DNA of 13,985 bases from Savagea sp. GTDB taxonomy: Bacteria; Bacillota; Bacilli; Bacillales_A; Planococcaceae. Below are positions 1-7,515 of the stretch, in pieces. The DNA lies in assembly GCA_030152265.1 (NCBI GenBank), contig JASLHQ010000156.1, positions 1-13,985 of the forward strand, given 5' to 3'. Below the pieces are notes generated by a model that was given only the letters and a program-made list of their open reading frames with translations, was not told the origin of the DNA and did no database searches. Made by a program: the position numbers and the translations under genes. Numbering within the stretch: position 1 is the stretch's first letter; every line of letters begins with the position of its first letter.

Positions 1-1887
1 AGTGCTTGCGGTGTGTAAACTTTCTTCGGGTAAGTTGATAGGTCCTGAACCAATATTATCTCGTTGATCATTGAAAGCAATTTTTTTAAAAATCGTAGGA
101 ATCGCCACGACCGCCACATCACCAAAATATGCGGTGCCGTGAGAATATGTCATTTCCTCATCTTCCTCTAAACGATTAAGTTCTACCGCTAAATTCGCAT
201 CGGTGAAGTAATCGACATCGACTTCTTTCACGTATGCTTTTTTCTCTTCCCAGTCGAGCTCTTCCACTTGAAATTGTGTTCCTTGATGTAAATAAATCGC
301 TTCTTCATGAAGTAAAGTCATTGCGCTAAAACGGTCCATTTCCCCGATGACACGCGTTTTCGTTGGAACGGATTGGTCAATGATGACGACATTCTCTTGC
401 GAAGCGGAACGTAAGCTAATGTCACGCGCTGGAAATTGATCCGTCATCCAATGCCATTTGAGACCTGTTCGGATGAGCACGCCTTCTTCCGCTAACATTT
501 CTAGTAAGTGTTGCACGTCAAATTCTCCGTACATTTCATCAAAGGTGAATGGTAACTCAAAGGAAGCGCATTTTAAATGATCCATTAAAATTAAAATATT
601 GTCTGGATGAATTCTCACTTCCTCAGGGCGACGCGCTAATAAATAGTGCGGATGTTGGATGACGTATTGGTCAAGCGGTGTCGATTGTGCGACGAGAATG
701 ATGAGCGCATCTTCTCCTCGGCGCCCTGCTCGTCCTGCTTGTTGGAGAGCGCTAGCGATATTTCCCGGATACCCCGTCATAATACAAGCGTCGAGCTGTC
801 CGATATCAATGCCGAGTTCGAGTGCGTTCGTACTGACGACTGTCCGAATCTCTCCGTTACGCAATCCTTTTTCAATCTTTCTTCGTTCCGAAGGCAAATA
901 CCCTCCCCGATACCCCATGATGGACGAATCGAACAACTTTTGTGCCGTCAACTGTTTTAAATATGTCGTAATCATTTCGACGCGCACGCGACTTCTTGCG
1001 AAAATAATCGTTTGAATATGTTCTTCATACAAACGCTTCGCTAATTCACGCACTTCCAAAATCGCACTTTTTCGGATTCCGAATGTCGGATGAACGACCG
1101 GTGGATTGTAAAATAAGAAAAATTTCCGCCCAGTCGGAGCTCCGCTTTGGTCGATCAATTGCATCGACTCATTCGTCAAGCTTTCTGCTAATTCCAACGG
1201 ATTCGCAATTGTAGCTGACGTACAAATGACGACAGGGTCTGCTCCGTAATAACGTGCGATACGCATTAAACGGCGCAATACGTGAGCGACGTGGCTGCCG
1301 AACACCCCTTTATACGTATGCAATTCATCGATGACGATATATTTTAAGTTTTCGAATAAACTAACCCACTTCGTATGATGGGGTAAAAGCCCAGAATGTA
1401 ACATATCGGGATTTGTCAAAACGATATGTCCTGATTTCCTCACTTTCGTCCGAAGGCCCGGTGGTGTATCACCATCAAATGTATAAGATAAAATAGACTG
1501 TTCTGTCCGTTCAATTAAATCGTGCAAATCAGCGAGTTGATCTTGCGCGAGCGCTTTCGTCGGAAATAAATAAAGTGCACGCGATGCAGGGTCTTCCAAT
1601 ATTTCTTGCAATACAGGTAAGTGATAACAGAGCGACTTCCCACTCGCCGTTGGAGTGACGGCAACGAACGACTCTTTCGCTTGCGCATAGCTAAACGCTT
1701 CTGCTTGGTGAGTATACAATTGTTCGATCCCTTTCGACCGCAGTGCTTTTTGTAAATCTTCATGCAAATCGTTAGGAAACGCAGCGTATTTTGCTTCTGT
1801 CGCTTCCGTCACTTCCAAATGGTGAATGTTCGGTCCATATTCTTCATCGCGACGCAACGCTTCGATAAATTGTTCAATCTTGCTCAT
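1..1887 (-). CDS. mrfA: MrfA (YprA) DExH-box DNA repair helicase, 3' end cut by the window edge
   Basis: This is a superfamily 2 ATP-dependent DNA helicase. In B. subtilis MrfA works with the exonuclease MrfB to repair mitomycin C damage independently of UvrA. The reading frame is open over 629 codons from ATG at 1887 to the left edge. Visible motifs are YTHQ (residues 58-61), Walker A PTASGKS (79-85, Lys84), DELH (187-190), SAT (224-226), the GIDIG segment of helicase domain 2, and QQAGRAGRR (382-390). The family is roughly 750 residues long and ends in a DUF1998 region with a zinc-type cysteine cluster. That part lies outside the window, so its integrity cannot be judged. The start overlaps the stop of yppE as ATGA, with a modest AGAGGAAG about 10 nt upstream, which suggests translational coupling. 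mrfB would be expected further left. The family call is firm; the repair role is by homology. Confidence 0.93.
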   Translation of the reverse strand, partial: MSKIEQFIEALRRDEEYGPNIHHLEVTEATEAKYAAFPNDLHEDLQKALRSKGIEQLYTHQAEAFSYAQAKESFVAVTPTASGKSLCYHLPVLQEILEDPASRALYLFPTKALAQDQLADLHDLIERTEQSILSYTFDGDTPPGLRTKVRKSGHIVLTNPDMLHSGLLPHHTKWVSLFENLKYIVIDELHTYKGVFGSHVAHVLRRLMRIARYYGADPVVICTSATIANPLELAESLTNESMQLIDQSGAPTGRKFFLFYNPPVVHPTFGIRKSAILEVRELAKRLYEEHIQTIIFARSRVRVEMITTYLKQLTAQKLFDSSIMGYRGGYLPSERRKIEKGLRNGEIRTVVSTNALELGIDIGQLDACIMTGYPGNIASALQQAGRAGRRGEDALIILVAQSTPLDQYVIQHPHYLLARRPEEVRIHPDNILILMDHLKCASFELPFTFDEMYGEFDVQHLLEMLAEEGVLIRTGLKWHWMTDQFPARDISLRSASQENVVIIDQSVPTKTRVIGEMDRFSAMTLLHEEAIYLHQGTQFQVEELDWEEKKAYVKEVDVDYFTDANLAVELNRLEEDEEMTYSHGTAYFGDVAVVAIPTIFKKIAFNDQRDNIGSGPINLPEESLHTAST

Positions 1888-2225
1888 ACATTCATCGCTT
1901 CCTCTAAAATCGTTTTCAACGTATATTCAATCGATTGAATCGACTTTAAAAACATCGCGCGACTCGTTTTGCGATGATACGACTGAACGGTAATTTGCTC
2001 GAGCGCTTCTTTCGTATGCTTTAATTGCGGTAAGTGAATGTGACGTGGGCGATTTTGTTCCACCCATTTTGTCATTTCATTAAACCACACTTCAATCTGA
2101 ATAAATGCTTGCTCACATGCTGGTTGAATATTTGTATAAAAATCGAGATCACGCTCTTCTTCTCGCAACTGAAAATAACGTGCTCGACAAGTTTCAATAT
2201 GTTGTAACATTTTTTCCGTGTGCAT
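1884..2225 (-). CDS. yppE: YppE-like DUF1798 small helical protein
   Basis: A 113-residue protein that resembles B. subtilis YppE (DUF1798 family). I recognise it from the aromatic/IKP-like segment (DFYTNIQP), the RPRHIH segment, the QSY motif, and the C-terminal stretch where Ser/Ile-Glu-Tyr-Thr-Leu precedes an acidic end. YppE structures are small helical bundles; no biochemical function is known to me. The frame is open to 2261, but I place the start at ATG 2225 because AAGGGAAG ends 8 nt upstream of it, while the upstream ATG has no ribosome binding site. No membrane segment or signal peptide is seen. It is the first gene after an extended -10 promoter, and its TGA overlaps the mrfA ATG by 4 bases, so the two proteins are likely made together. 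Confidence 0.85.
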   Translation of the reverse strand: MHTEKMLQHIETCRARYFQLREEERDLDFYTNIQPACEQAFIQIEVWFNEMTKWVEQNRPRHIHLPQLKHTKEALEQITVQSYHRKTSRAMFLKSIQSIEYTLKTILEEAMNV

Positions 2226-2267
2226 CGTATTCGCTTCCCTTCTATATCCTATGATGCTCATCGATTC

Positions 2268-2296
2268 ATTTTAGCAAACTCTTCATACTTTCTCCA
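2268..2296 (-). promoter_or_regulatory. Probable sigma-A promoter of yppE-mrfA
   Basis: On the minus strand an extended -10 element, TGC followed by TAAAAT (2276-2268), lies 17 nt downstream of TGGAGA (2296-2291), a 4 of 6 match to the -35 consensus. Initiation would fall near 2261, giving a leader of about 35 nt that carries the yppE ribosome binding site. The call is by consensus only. Confidence 0.6.
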
Positions 2297-2343
2297 TTTC
2301 AAACGTGGCAACAAATTGTTATTCCCCTCGTCCTATATGTGCT

Positions 2344-2366
2344 GAACGTTAACAGTTCAAACGTTC
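2344..2366. repeat. Inverted repeat over the recU-ponA -35 region (possible operator)
   Basis: Perfect 7-base arms GAACGTT (2344-2350) and AACGTTC (2360-2366) are separated by 9 bases. The repeat covers the putative recU -35 element (2356-2361), a position typical of a repressor operator. No T-run follows, so it is not a terminator. The spacing does not fit the Bacillus LexA box (GAAC-N4-GTTC). Confidence 0.5.
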
Positions 2367-2384
2367 GCCTTTTTGCGTTATGAT
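2356..2384 (+). promoter_or_regulatory. Putative promoter of recU-ponA
   Basis: TTCAAA (2356-2361) and TATGAT (2379-2384) are separated by 17 nt, a reasonable sigma-A match. The expected start near 2391 would place the ribosome binding site GAGGTGA (2391-2397) at the extreme 5' end of the mRNA, leaving a leader of only about 11 nt. This is unusual, and initiation may actually come from further upstream. Confidence 0.45.
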
Positions 2385-2401
2385 ACAAGTGAGGTGATTC
2401 C

Positions 2402-3010
2402 ATGGTCATTCGCTATCCGAATGGACGCATTTATCAAAAACAACAACGAGCGAAAACACGTATCGCTGAACCTTCATTTGCGAATCGTGGACAAACGTTA
2501 GAACAACAAATCGAAGAAGCAAATGAATACTATTTAGAGAGAGAACTTGCCGTCATTCACAAAAAGCCTGTTCCGATTCAAATCGTCAACGTACACTATC
2601 CAGCAAGAAGTGCCGCACGAATTACGGAAGCGTATTTTAAAACACCTTCCACGACAGATTTTAATGGCATTTGGAACGGTCTTTATATCGATTTTGAAGC
2701 GAAAGAGACAAAAAACAAAACATCTTTTCCTTTAGCGAACATTCACCCTCACCAAGTGGAACATATGAGAAAGGTCAAACGTCAAAATGGTATCGTCTTT
2801 TTCATCTTCAAATTTACGACTTTGTCGCGTTACTTTTTATTTTTTTACGAAGATTTTGAGCCATTTTGGACGCGAATGTTGCAAGGTGGACGAAAGTCGA
2901 TTACACTTTCAGAAGTTGAAAACAATAGCTATGAACTGCAAGTGAGTGCGTATCCAGAATTGCACTACTTGCCCATTATCGAACAATATATGAACGAAAA
3001 AGAAAGGTAG
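2402..3010 (+). CDS. recU: RecU Holliday junction resolvase
   Basis: RecU cleaves four-way DNA junctions during recombinational repair and chromosome segregation and also modulates RecA. The 202-residue length matches the family. The N-terminal VIRYPNG motif, the NRG segment (28-30), the VNVHYP and HKKP segments, and the nuclease core around IDFEAKETKNKTSFPL are all present. Asp86, Glu99 and Lys101 sit where the metal-binding and catalytic residues of B. subtilis RecU lie (Asp88, Glu101, Lys103), so the enzyme should be active. The ATG at 2402 follows GAGGTGA at a 4-nt gap (7 nt from GAGG). ponA starts 10 nt after the stop, the conserved recU-ponA pairing of Bacillales. Confidence 0.97.
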   Translation: MVIRYPNGRIYQKQQRAKTRIAEPSFANRGQTLEQQIEEANEYYLERELAVIHKKPVPIQIVNVHYPARSAARITEAYFKTPSTTDFNGIWNGLYIDFEAKETKNKTSFPLANIHPHQVEHMRKVKRQNGIVFFIFKFTTLSRYFLFFYEDFEPFWTRMLQGGRKSITLSEVENNSYELQVSAYPELHYLPIIEQYMNEKER

Positions 3011-3020
3011 GGACGATCCG

Positions 3021-5648
3021 ATGAGCAATCAACCGACTTCCCGCGCCGAACGTCAACGTCAATTAAAACGACAAAAGCGCAGAAAAAAAGGGAAAAAAGG
3101 ATCTCTTCTTAAAAAAATAATCGGGCTTATTTTCATCTTAGGAATTGTTGGACTATTAAGTGGAGGTGCGTTATTTGCTTACTATGCATCCACCGCTCCA
3201 GAGTTAGATGAAAAATTGTTAAAAGACCCGTTAACGAGTGATTTTGTAGATGCTAACGGTAATCTAATTATGAAATTTGGTGCAGAAAAACGGGAATATG
3301 TCGAATATAAAGACATTCCTGAAGTTATGGAAAATGCGATTCTTGCGACAGAAGACGTACGATTTTTTGAACACGGGGGAATCGACTTTTATCGTCTCGG
3401 TGGCGCAGTCATTGCGAACTTCCGAGACGGCTTCGGCTCTCAAGGGGCTTCGACACTCACTCAACAAGTGATCAAAAACTCATTTTCTTGGAAAGATAAA
3501 ACATTAAAACGTAAAGCTCAAGAAGCTTGGCTCGCCCATAAACTTGAAAAAGAGTATTCAAAAGAAAAAATCTTTGAAATGTATTTCAACAAAATTTTAA
3601 TGGGTGGATCCATTTACGGATTCGGAACAGGTGCAGAATATTACTTCGATAAACCGTTAAACGAACTTGAATTACATGAAGCTGCGTTACTTGCGGGACT
3701 ACCACAATCCCCGAACGCTTACAATCCGTTCCAACATCCAGAACGAGCAGAAAAACGACGTAATATCGTTTTACTCCTCATGGAAAAGCACGGAAAAATT
3801 ACGAAAGAGCAGATGGAAGCAGCACAAGCAATCCCTGTCGAATCTACACTTGCACAACGTGACACGACGACAGTTGGTGGTCAATATGCAGCATACATCG
3901 ATACAGTATTGCATGAATTAGAAGAACAAGGATTAATGGATGTTTTAGCAGAAGGTGTGACGATTCATACTGCCCTTCAACCAGAAGTCCAAAAAACAGT
4001 CGAAAATGCAATTAACCAAGATAGCTTATATGAATCTGATGAAATGGAAGCTGGAATGACAGTTCTCGATACAAAAACGGGTGCAATCGTCGCAGTTGGA
4101 GGCGGACGTAACTATTCCGGTCGTAACTTCAACTTTGCAACGAAAGAAAATGGGCAGCCAGGCTCTGTCATTAAACCAATTTTATCTTACGGCCCAGCCA
4201 TCGAAAAATTCGGTTGGTCAACAGGACAAGCATTGAAAGACGAGCGCTACTTCTACAAAGGGACAGATAAAGAAGTACGCAACGTAGATGGCAAACATCT
4301 CGGCACATTAACATTGCGGGATGCACTAGCGAAATCACGTAACGTACCTGCTGTCAAAGTATTTGAAGAAGTCGGTGCGAAAGACGCTGCAAACTTCGGA
4401 CGTAAACTCGGCTTACCATTCGAAGATGTACATGCGGCGAATGCGCTCGGTGGTGGAGAATATAACTTCTCGACGAAACAAATTGCTGGAGCGTACGCTG
4501 CATTCGGAAATGGTGGAATTTATACAGAGCCACATGCCATCAAACGAATCGTCTTCCGTGATGGAACAGAACGTGTATTAACACCGAACCATGAACAAGT
4601 GATGCAAAGCTCAACGGCTTACATGATTACTGACGTATTACGTGATGTTTTAACACGTGGTACAGGAACATTAGCGAACGTATCAGGAGTCGATGTCGCA
4701 GGAAAAACAGGTACGACAAACTATCCTGCTGACATTTTGAAAAAGCATAATATGGAAAGCCACTACGTTCCAGACACATGGTTTGCTGGTTATTCTTCCG
4801 ATTATACAATCGCGATTTGGGGAGGCTATAAAAATTATACCGATCCAATTAAAACATATGATCGCGGACGACAAGTACCGCAAAACTTATTCCGTAATGT
4901 GATGAGTTCCATCTCACACAATACACCGAAGATGAAAAAACCATCCACTGTCATAGAAGCAGAAATTGTTTACGGATCAAATCCAATCGTACTCGCTTCA
5001 TCTTCTACACCTGCAAATCTTCGTTCACGTGAATTATTCGTGAACGGTTCAGTACCTGTTGTAGAAGATGAAAGTAAAGAAATCGACCTTGCAAGCCCTA
5101 GCAACTTAACGGCTTCATTAGATGATGACTCGTATGACATCACATTAAATTGGGACTTTGCTCTTCATGAGGAAGATGAAAATGACGAAGAAGTTACTTT
5201 TGAAGTTTCCTATACAATCGATTCAGGAAACCCGATCGTTCTTGCTACAACGACAGATCGACAAGCTATTTTACGAGATGTTTCACTCGGGCACGAGTAT
5301 CATTTCTCTGTCGTTGCAAAACGCGGAAATGAGACGAGTAGCCCAGCGACGACCTCGCTCATACTAGAAGGCGAAATGATTGAAGAACCTTCTGTCGAAG
5401 AACCTGAAATACCTGAAGTACCAGAAGAGGAAGAACGCCCGACAGACCCGAATAAACCTGAAACGCCGAATGATAATCAAGGACAAAACAATAACTCAAC
5501 ACCGAATGACAAACCGTCAAATCCGAACAATCCAGGAGGCCAACAGACGACACCTCCTGAACAATCAAAACCAGAACCAAGTCAACCTGAAAAACCACAG
5601 CCTCCTGTGGAACAAACACCTGAAGTACCCGCATCAGAAGAAGAATAA
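3021..5648 (+). CDS. ponA: Class A penicillin-binding protein 1 (PonA)
   Basis: This bifunctional peptidoglycan synthase polymerises lipid II and cross-links stem peptides outside the membrane. The 875-residue protein has a very basic cytoplasmic N-terminus (residues 8-32), one membrane anchor (about 33-55), and a GT51 glycosyltransferase domain with catalytic Glu111 in the EDVRFFEHGGID motif and GASTLTQQ at 142-149. The transpeptidase has the nucleophile Ser382-x-x-Lys385 (SVIK), Ser439-Arg-Asn441 and Lys562-Thr-Gly564. Residues about 690-784 resemble a fibronectin type III module, as in B. subtilis PonA. The last 90 or so residues are low-complexity: first Glu/Pro-rich, then Asn/Pro/Gln-rich, ending in four acidic-rich residues. 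This tail is probably disordered in the wall space. The gene is second in the recU operon, with a Shine-Dalgarno sequence overlapping the recU stop, and ends at a strong terminator. Confidence 0.97.
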   Translation: MSNQPTSRAERQRQLKRQKRRKKGKKGSLLKKIIGLIFILGIVGLLSGGALFAYYASTAPELDEKLLKDPLTSDFVDANGNLIMKFGAEKREYVEYKDIPEVMENAILATEDVRFFEHGGIDFYRLGGAVIANFRDGFGSQGASTLTQQVIKNSFSWKDKTLKRKAQEAWLAHKLEKEYSKEKIFEMYFNKILMGGSIYGFGTGAEYYFDKPLNELELHEAALLAGLPQSPNAYNPFQHPERAEKRRNIVLLLMEKHGKITKEQMEAAQAIPVESTLAQRDTTTVGGQYAAYIDTVLHELEEQGLMDVLAEGVTIHTALQPEVQKTVENAINQDSLYESDEMEAGMTVLDTKTGAIVAVGGGRNYSGRNFNFATKENGQPGSVIKPILSYGPAIEKFGWSTGQALKDERYFYKGTDKEVRNVDGKHLGTLTLRDALAKSRNVPAVKVFEEVGAKDAANFGRKLGLPFEDVHAANALGGGEYNFSTKQIAGAYAAFGNGGIYTEPHAIKRIVFRDGTERVLTPNHEQVMQSSTAYMITDVLRDVLTRGTGTLANVSGVDVAGKTGTTNYPADILKKHNMESHYVPDTWFAGYSSDYTIAIWGGYKNYTDPIKTYDRGRQVPQNLFRNVMSSISHNTPKMKKPSTVIEAEIVYGSNPIVLASSSTPANLRSRELFVNGSVPVVEDESKEIDLASPSNLTASLDDDSYDITLNWDFALHEEDENDEEVTFEVSYTIDSGNPIVLATTTDRQAILRDVSLGHEYHFSVVAKRGNETSSPATTSLILEGEMIEEPSVEEPEIPEVPEEEERPTDPNKPETPNDNQGQNNNSTPNDKPSNPNNPGGQQTTPPEQSKPEPSQPEKPQPPVEQTPEVPASEEE

Positions 5649-5649
5649 C

Positions 5650-5688
5650 AAAAAGGTTAGCATCGTTTCATCCGATGCTAACCTTTTT
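5650..5688. terminator. Bidirectional intrinsic terminator between ponA and ypoC
   Basis: A perfect 16-bp stem (5650-5665 with 5673-5688) encloses a 7-nt loop. The stem has a GC-containing core (GGTTAGCATCG) flanked by A5 on one side and T5 on the other, so it works for both strands. It begins one base after the ponA stop codon and, on the other strand, its first bases lie inside the ypoC TAA (5689-5687). Confidence 0.95.
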
Positions 5689-6046
5689 ATTTTCGATGAA
5701 TTTGTCGTTGCAAACGCGCTTGTTTCGCGAAATACATCGCCGCTTTCTTTCGTAATTCGTCAAACAATGCATTCAATTGAACATATGCATAATGACTTTT
5801 ATACTTGTCTTTCACAAATTTAATCCGCTCCGCTTCATTTAACGGACCGAACACATACCACTCTTCTTCACGCGCTTCATTCCAAAACGTTCCACCTAGC
5901 GCAACGAGCGTTTCGTAATTTTCAATTTGCTCATGGAGTAAAGTATGTACAGAAGCATCGCGATCCGCATACTTCTGCTTGATTTCTTCTTTCACATCAT
6001 CCCACTGTTGTAGGCGCTTTAAGACGGTCGCTTCTAATTCTTTCAT
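5687..6046 (-). CDS. ypoC: YpoC-like protein of unknown function
   Basis: A 119-residue charged, probably cytoplasmic helical protein, assigned as YpoC mainly from its place between nth and ponA and from its overall character. No catalytic motif, signal peptide or membrane segment is visible. An aromatic patch (WYVFGPLNEAER) sits in the middle and the C-terminus is strongly basic. The frame is open further upstream to 6172 inside nth. I choose ATG 6046 because it overlaps the nth TGA as ATGA, with AAGGA about 12 nt upstream. It is the last gene of dnaD-nth-ypoC, and its stop codon runs into the terminator shared with ponA. Confidence 0.75.
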   Translation of the reverse strand: MKELEATVLKRLQQWDDVKEEIKQKYADRDASVHTLLHEQIENYETLVALGGTFWNEAREEEWYVFGPLNEAERIKFVKDKYKSHYAYVQLNALFDELRKKAAMYFAKQARLQRQIHRK

Positions 6047-6690
6047 TTCGCTCTCATCCTTTTCTTCCCTTCCCGACATAAGTCGAGAAGCGGACATTCT
6101 GGACAGTTTGGATTTTGCGCTTTGCAATGATAACGTCCGAAGAAAATTATGCGATGATGCGTATTTGTCCATTCTTCTCTCGGAGTCCAGCGCATCAATT
6201 TCTCCTCCACTTGTGTGACATTATCTTTCCAACGACACATGCCGAGCCGTTTCGAAACGCGTTCGACGTGTGTATCGACAGCGAGTGCTGGGATACCGAA
6301 AGCGTTCGATACGACGACGTTCGCCGTTTTGCGCCCTACTCCAGGAAACTTCGTTAATTCATCGCGATCTTCTGGCAAAATGCCGTTATATTCCGTAATG
6401 AGCATTTCGCATAATGCCCGAATATTTTTCGCTTTATTGTGATAAAGGCCGATTGAACGAATATCATTTTCTAACTCTTCAAGCGGTACCCGAACGTAAT
6501 CTTCTGGAGTGCGATACTTTTGAAATAGTTCTGCGGTCACTTTATTAACATGTACGTCTGTCGCTTGTGCAGACAATAACGTCGCAATTAATAACTCAAA
6601 CGGATTTTGATGTACGAGCTCGCAATGAGCATCTGGAAACATCTCTTCAAACACTTGTAAACAATGTTGCCATTCTGTTTTACGTAACAC
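6043..6690 (-). CDS. nth: Endonuclease III (DNA glycosylase/AP lyase)
   Basis: Nth removes oxidised pyrimidines from DNA and nicks the abasic site by beta-elimination (base excision repair). The 215-residue protein has a helix-hairpin-helix LTKFPGVGRKTA (112-123) with catalytic Lys121, the essential Asp139 in AVDTHVERV, and the C-terminal [4Fe-4S] cysteines Cys189, Cys196, Cys199 and Cys205 in the classic C-x6-C-x2-C-x5-C spacing. All active residues are intact, one or two positions offset from E. coli Nth. Translation starts at GTG 6690, supported by AGGAGGAG ending 6 nt upstream of it. The gene begins 15 nt after the dnaD stop and overlaps ypoC by 4 nt. Confidence 0.97.
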   Translation of the reverse strand: MLRKTEWQHCLQVFEEMFPDAHCELVHQNPFELLIATLLSAQATDVHVNKVTAELFQKYRTPEDYVRVPLEELENDIRSIGLYHNKAKNIRALCEMLITEYNGILPEDRDELTKFPGVGRKTANVVVSNAFGIPALAVDTHVERVSKRLGMCRWKDNVTQVEEKLMRWTPREEWTNTHHRIIFFGRYHCKAQNPNCPECPLLDLCREGKKRMRAK

Positions 6691-6705
6691 GAACTTCTCC
6701 TCCTC

Positions 6706-7395
6706 TTAATCTTCTAACCAATTATACAATGGAACATTTGAAGATGGGGTTAGTTTTGTTTGAGCAGTTGGAGCTGCGTAAGAATAGGCTGCTTTCTCTA
6801 CATCTTTTAATGTTTTCACATTTTTTCGTTTCCACTCGTTTAAAATCGCATTAATATACTTTAAACTGAGCTTTTGAGCAAGAACCGCTTCACGCAAAGC
6901 TGCTTCAATAACTTCAACAGAATGTTCATCCTCATCTAACCAAGCCCCAATCATTTCACTTTCTAACGGCGAAAGAAGTCGGCCAAATTCTTGTTCAAAC
7001 ATTTGATAAAGCATCCCTTCTCGTTCAGCAATTGTTTGTTCTCCTTCCTCACTCACTTCATGCTCCGTTACGTACATAATTTTTTCCCATAACGGAATCA
7101 ATGAATACATTTCATGAAAAACACCTTTCGCATCTGTCTTTGATTCAATCGACACTAAATTGCGCTTCATTAAAGACTGAACGAGTGCGCTAACATCTTG
7201 CATCGTAATCCCAAGTCGCTCTGCTAATTCAAAGTGAGTTGGAAATGTAATCCCCTCTTCTTGAAACGATTGAATGTGAAGGAGTAACATCGCCTCTTGA
7301 TCTGTAATGTGTAACTTCGCGTAATGTTTGAAAAACAGTTGAGAAATGACGACATTTCCTTGTTCAATCCATAAACGTAATGTTTCTTGTTTCAT
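6706..7395 (-). CDS. dnaD: DNA replication initiation protein DnaD
   Basis: DnaD acts with DnaB and DnaI at oriC and in PriA-dependent restart to load the replicative helicase. The 229-residue protein has an N-terminal winged-helix DDBH1 region (about 1-105), an acidic linker, and a DDBH2 domain (about 128-195) with the hallmark Y-x3-IL-x2-W motif (Tyr180, Ile184-Leu185, Trp188), followed by a flexible tail. A GTG at 7413 keeps the frame open but sits upstream of the ribosome binding site. AAGGAG (7409-7404) lies 8 nt before ATG 7395, so that ATG is the start. Transcripts reaching it must pass the hairpin and U-tract at 7463-7421. nth follows directly. Confidence 0.95.
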   Translation of the reverse strand: MKQETLRLWIEQGNVVISQLFFKHYAKLHITDQEAMLLLHIQSFQEEGITFPTHFELAERLGITMQDVSALVQSLMKRNLVSIESKTDAKGVFHEMYSLIPLWEKIMYVTEHEVSEEGEQTIAEREGMLYQMFEQEFGRLLSPLESEMIGAWLDEDEHSVEVIEAALREAVLAQKLSLKYINAILNEWKRKNVKTLKDVEKAAYSYAAPTAQTKLTPSSNVPLYNWLED

Positions 7396-7420
7396 CGTAT
7401 ATTCTCCTTCCACTCAAGCT

Positions 7421-7463
7421 AAAAAACGAACGTCTGTCTTTACTAAAAGCAAGAAGACGTTCG
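7421..7463 (-). terminator. Intrinsic terminator or attenuator in the dnaD leader
   Basis: On the minus strand a 9-bp perfect stem, CGAACGTCT (7463-7455) pairing with AGACGTTCG (7435-7427), has a 19-nt loop in which three further pairs can form, and is followed by six T (7426-7421). It lies 53 nt past the aspB stop and only 25 nt before the dnaD ATG. It can end aspB transcripts, but it is also downstream of the only promoter-like sequence seen for dnaD. Confidence 0.8.
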
Positions 7464-7472
7464 ATCTGTTCA

Positions 7473-7501
7473 ATTATACTATGCACGGATTAGACTAATC
7501 A
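7473..7501 (-). promoter_or_regulatory. Putative promoter of dnaD-nth-ypoC
   Basis: A perfect TATAAT (7478-7473) lies 17 nt downstream of TGATTA (7501-7496), a weak -35. Initiation is expected near 7466, three bases before the 5' arm of the hairpin at 7463-7427. Confidence 0.6.
7488..7500. repeat. 13-base palindrome GATTAG-A-CTAATC in the dnaD promoter
   Basis: Perfect 6-base arms around one central base. The palindrome covers most of the -35 element and part of the spacer of the putative dnaD promoter. It may be a regulator site; no known operator is recognised. Confidence 0.4.
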
Positions 7502-7515
7502 TTAAGTTTCAAATA

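Noticed and set aside
646..1015. Two open frames of 104 and 118 codons on the plus strand
   Set aside because: They lie antisense to the well-supported mrfA frame, have no ribosome binding site and no recognisable family.
5359..5634. 91-codon minus-strand frame inside the ponA tail
   Set aside because: It is the reverse of the low-complexity Pro/Glu/Asn codons; its Val/Leu-rich composition follows from those codons.
6047..6172. Longer ypoC starting inside nth
   Set aside because: The extra codons read the nth C-terminus, including the iron-sulfur region, in another frame, and the ATGA junction at 6046 is the typical coupling arrangement.
7396..7515. T-box riboswitch left over from a lost asnS
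   Set aside because: The gap is too short and has no T-box (TGGNACCGCG-like) sequence; only a simple terminator hairpin is present.
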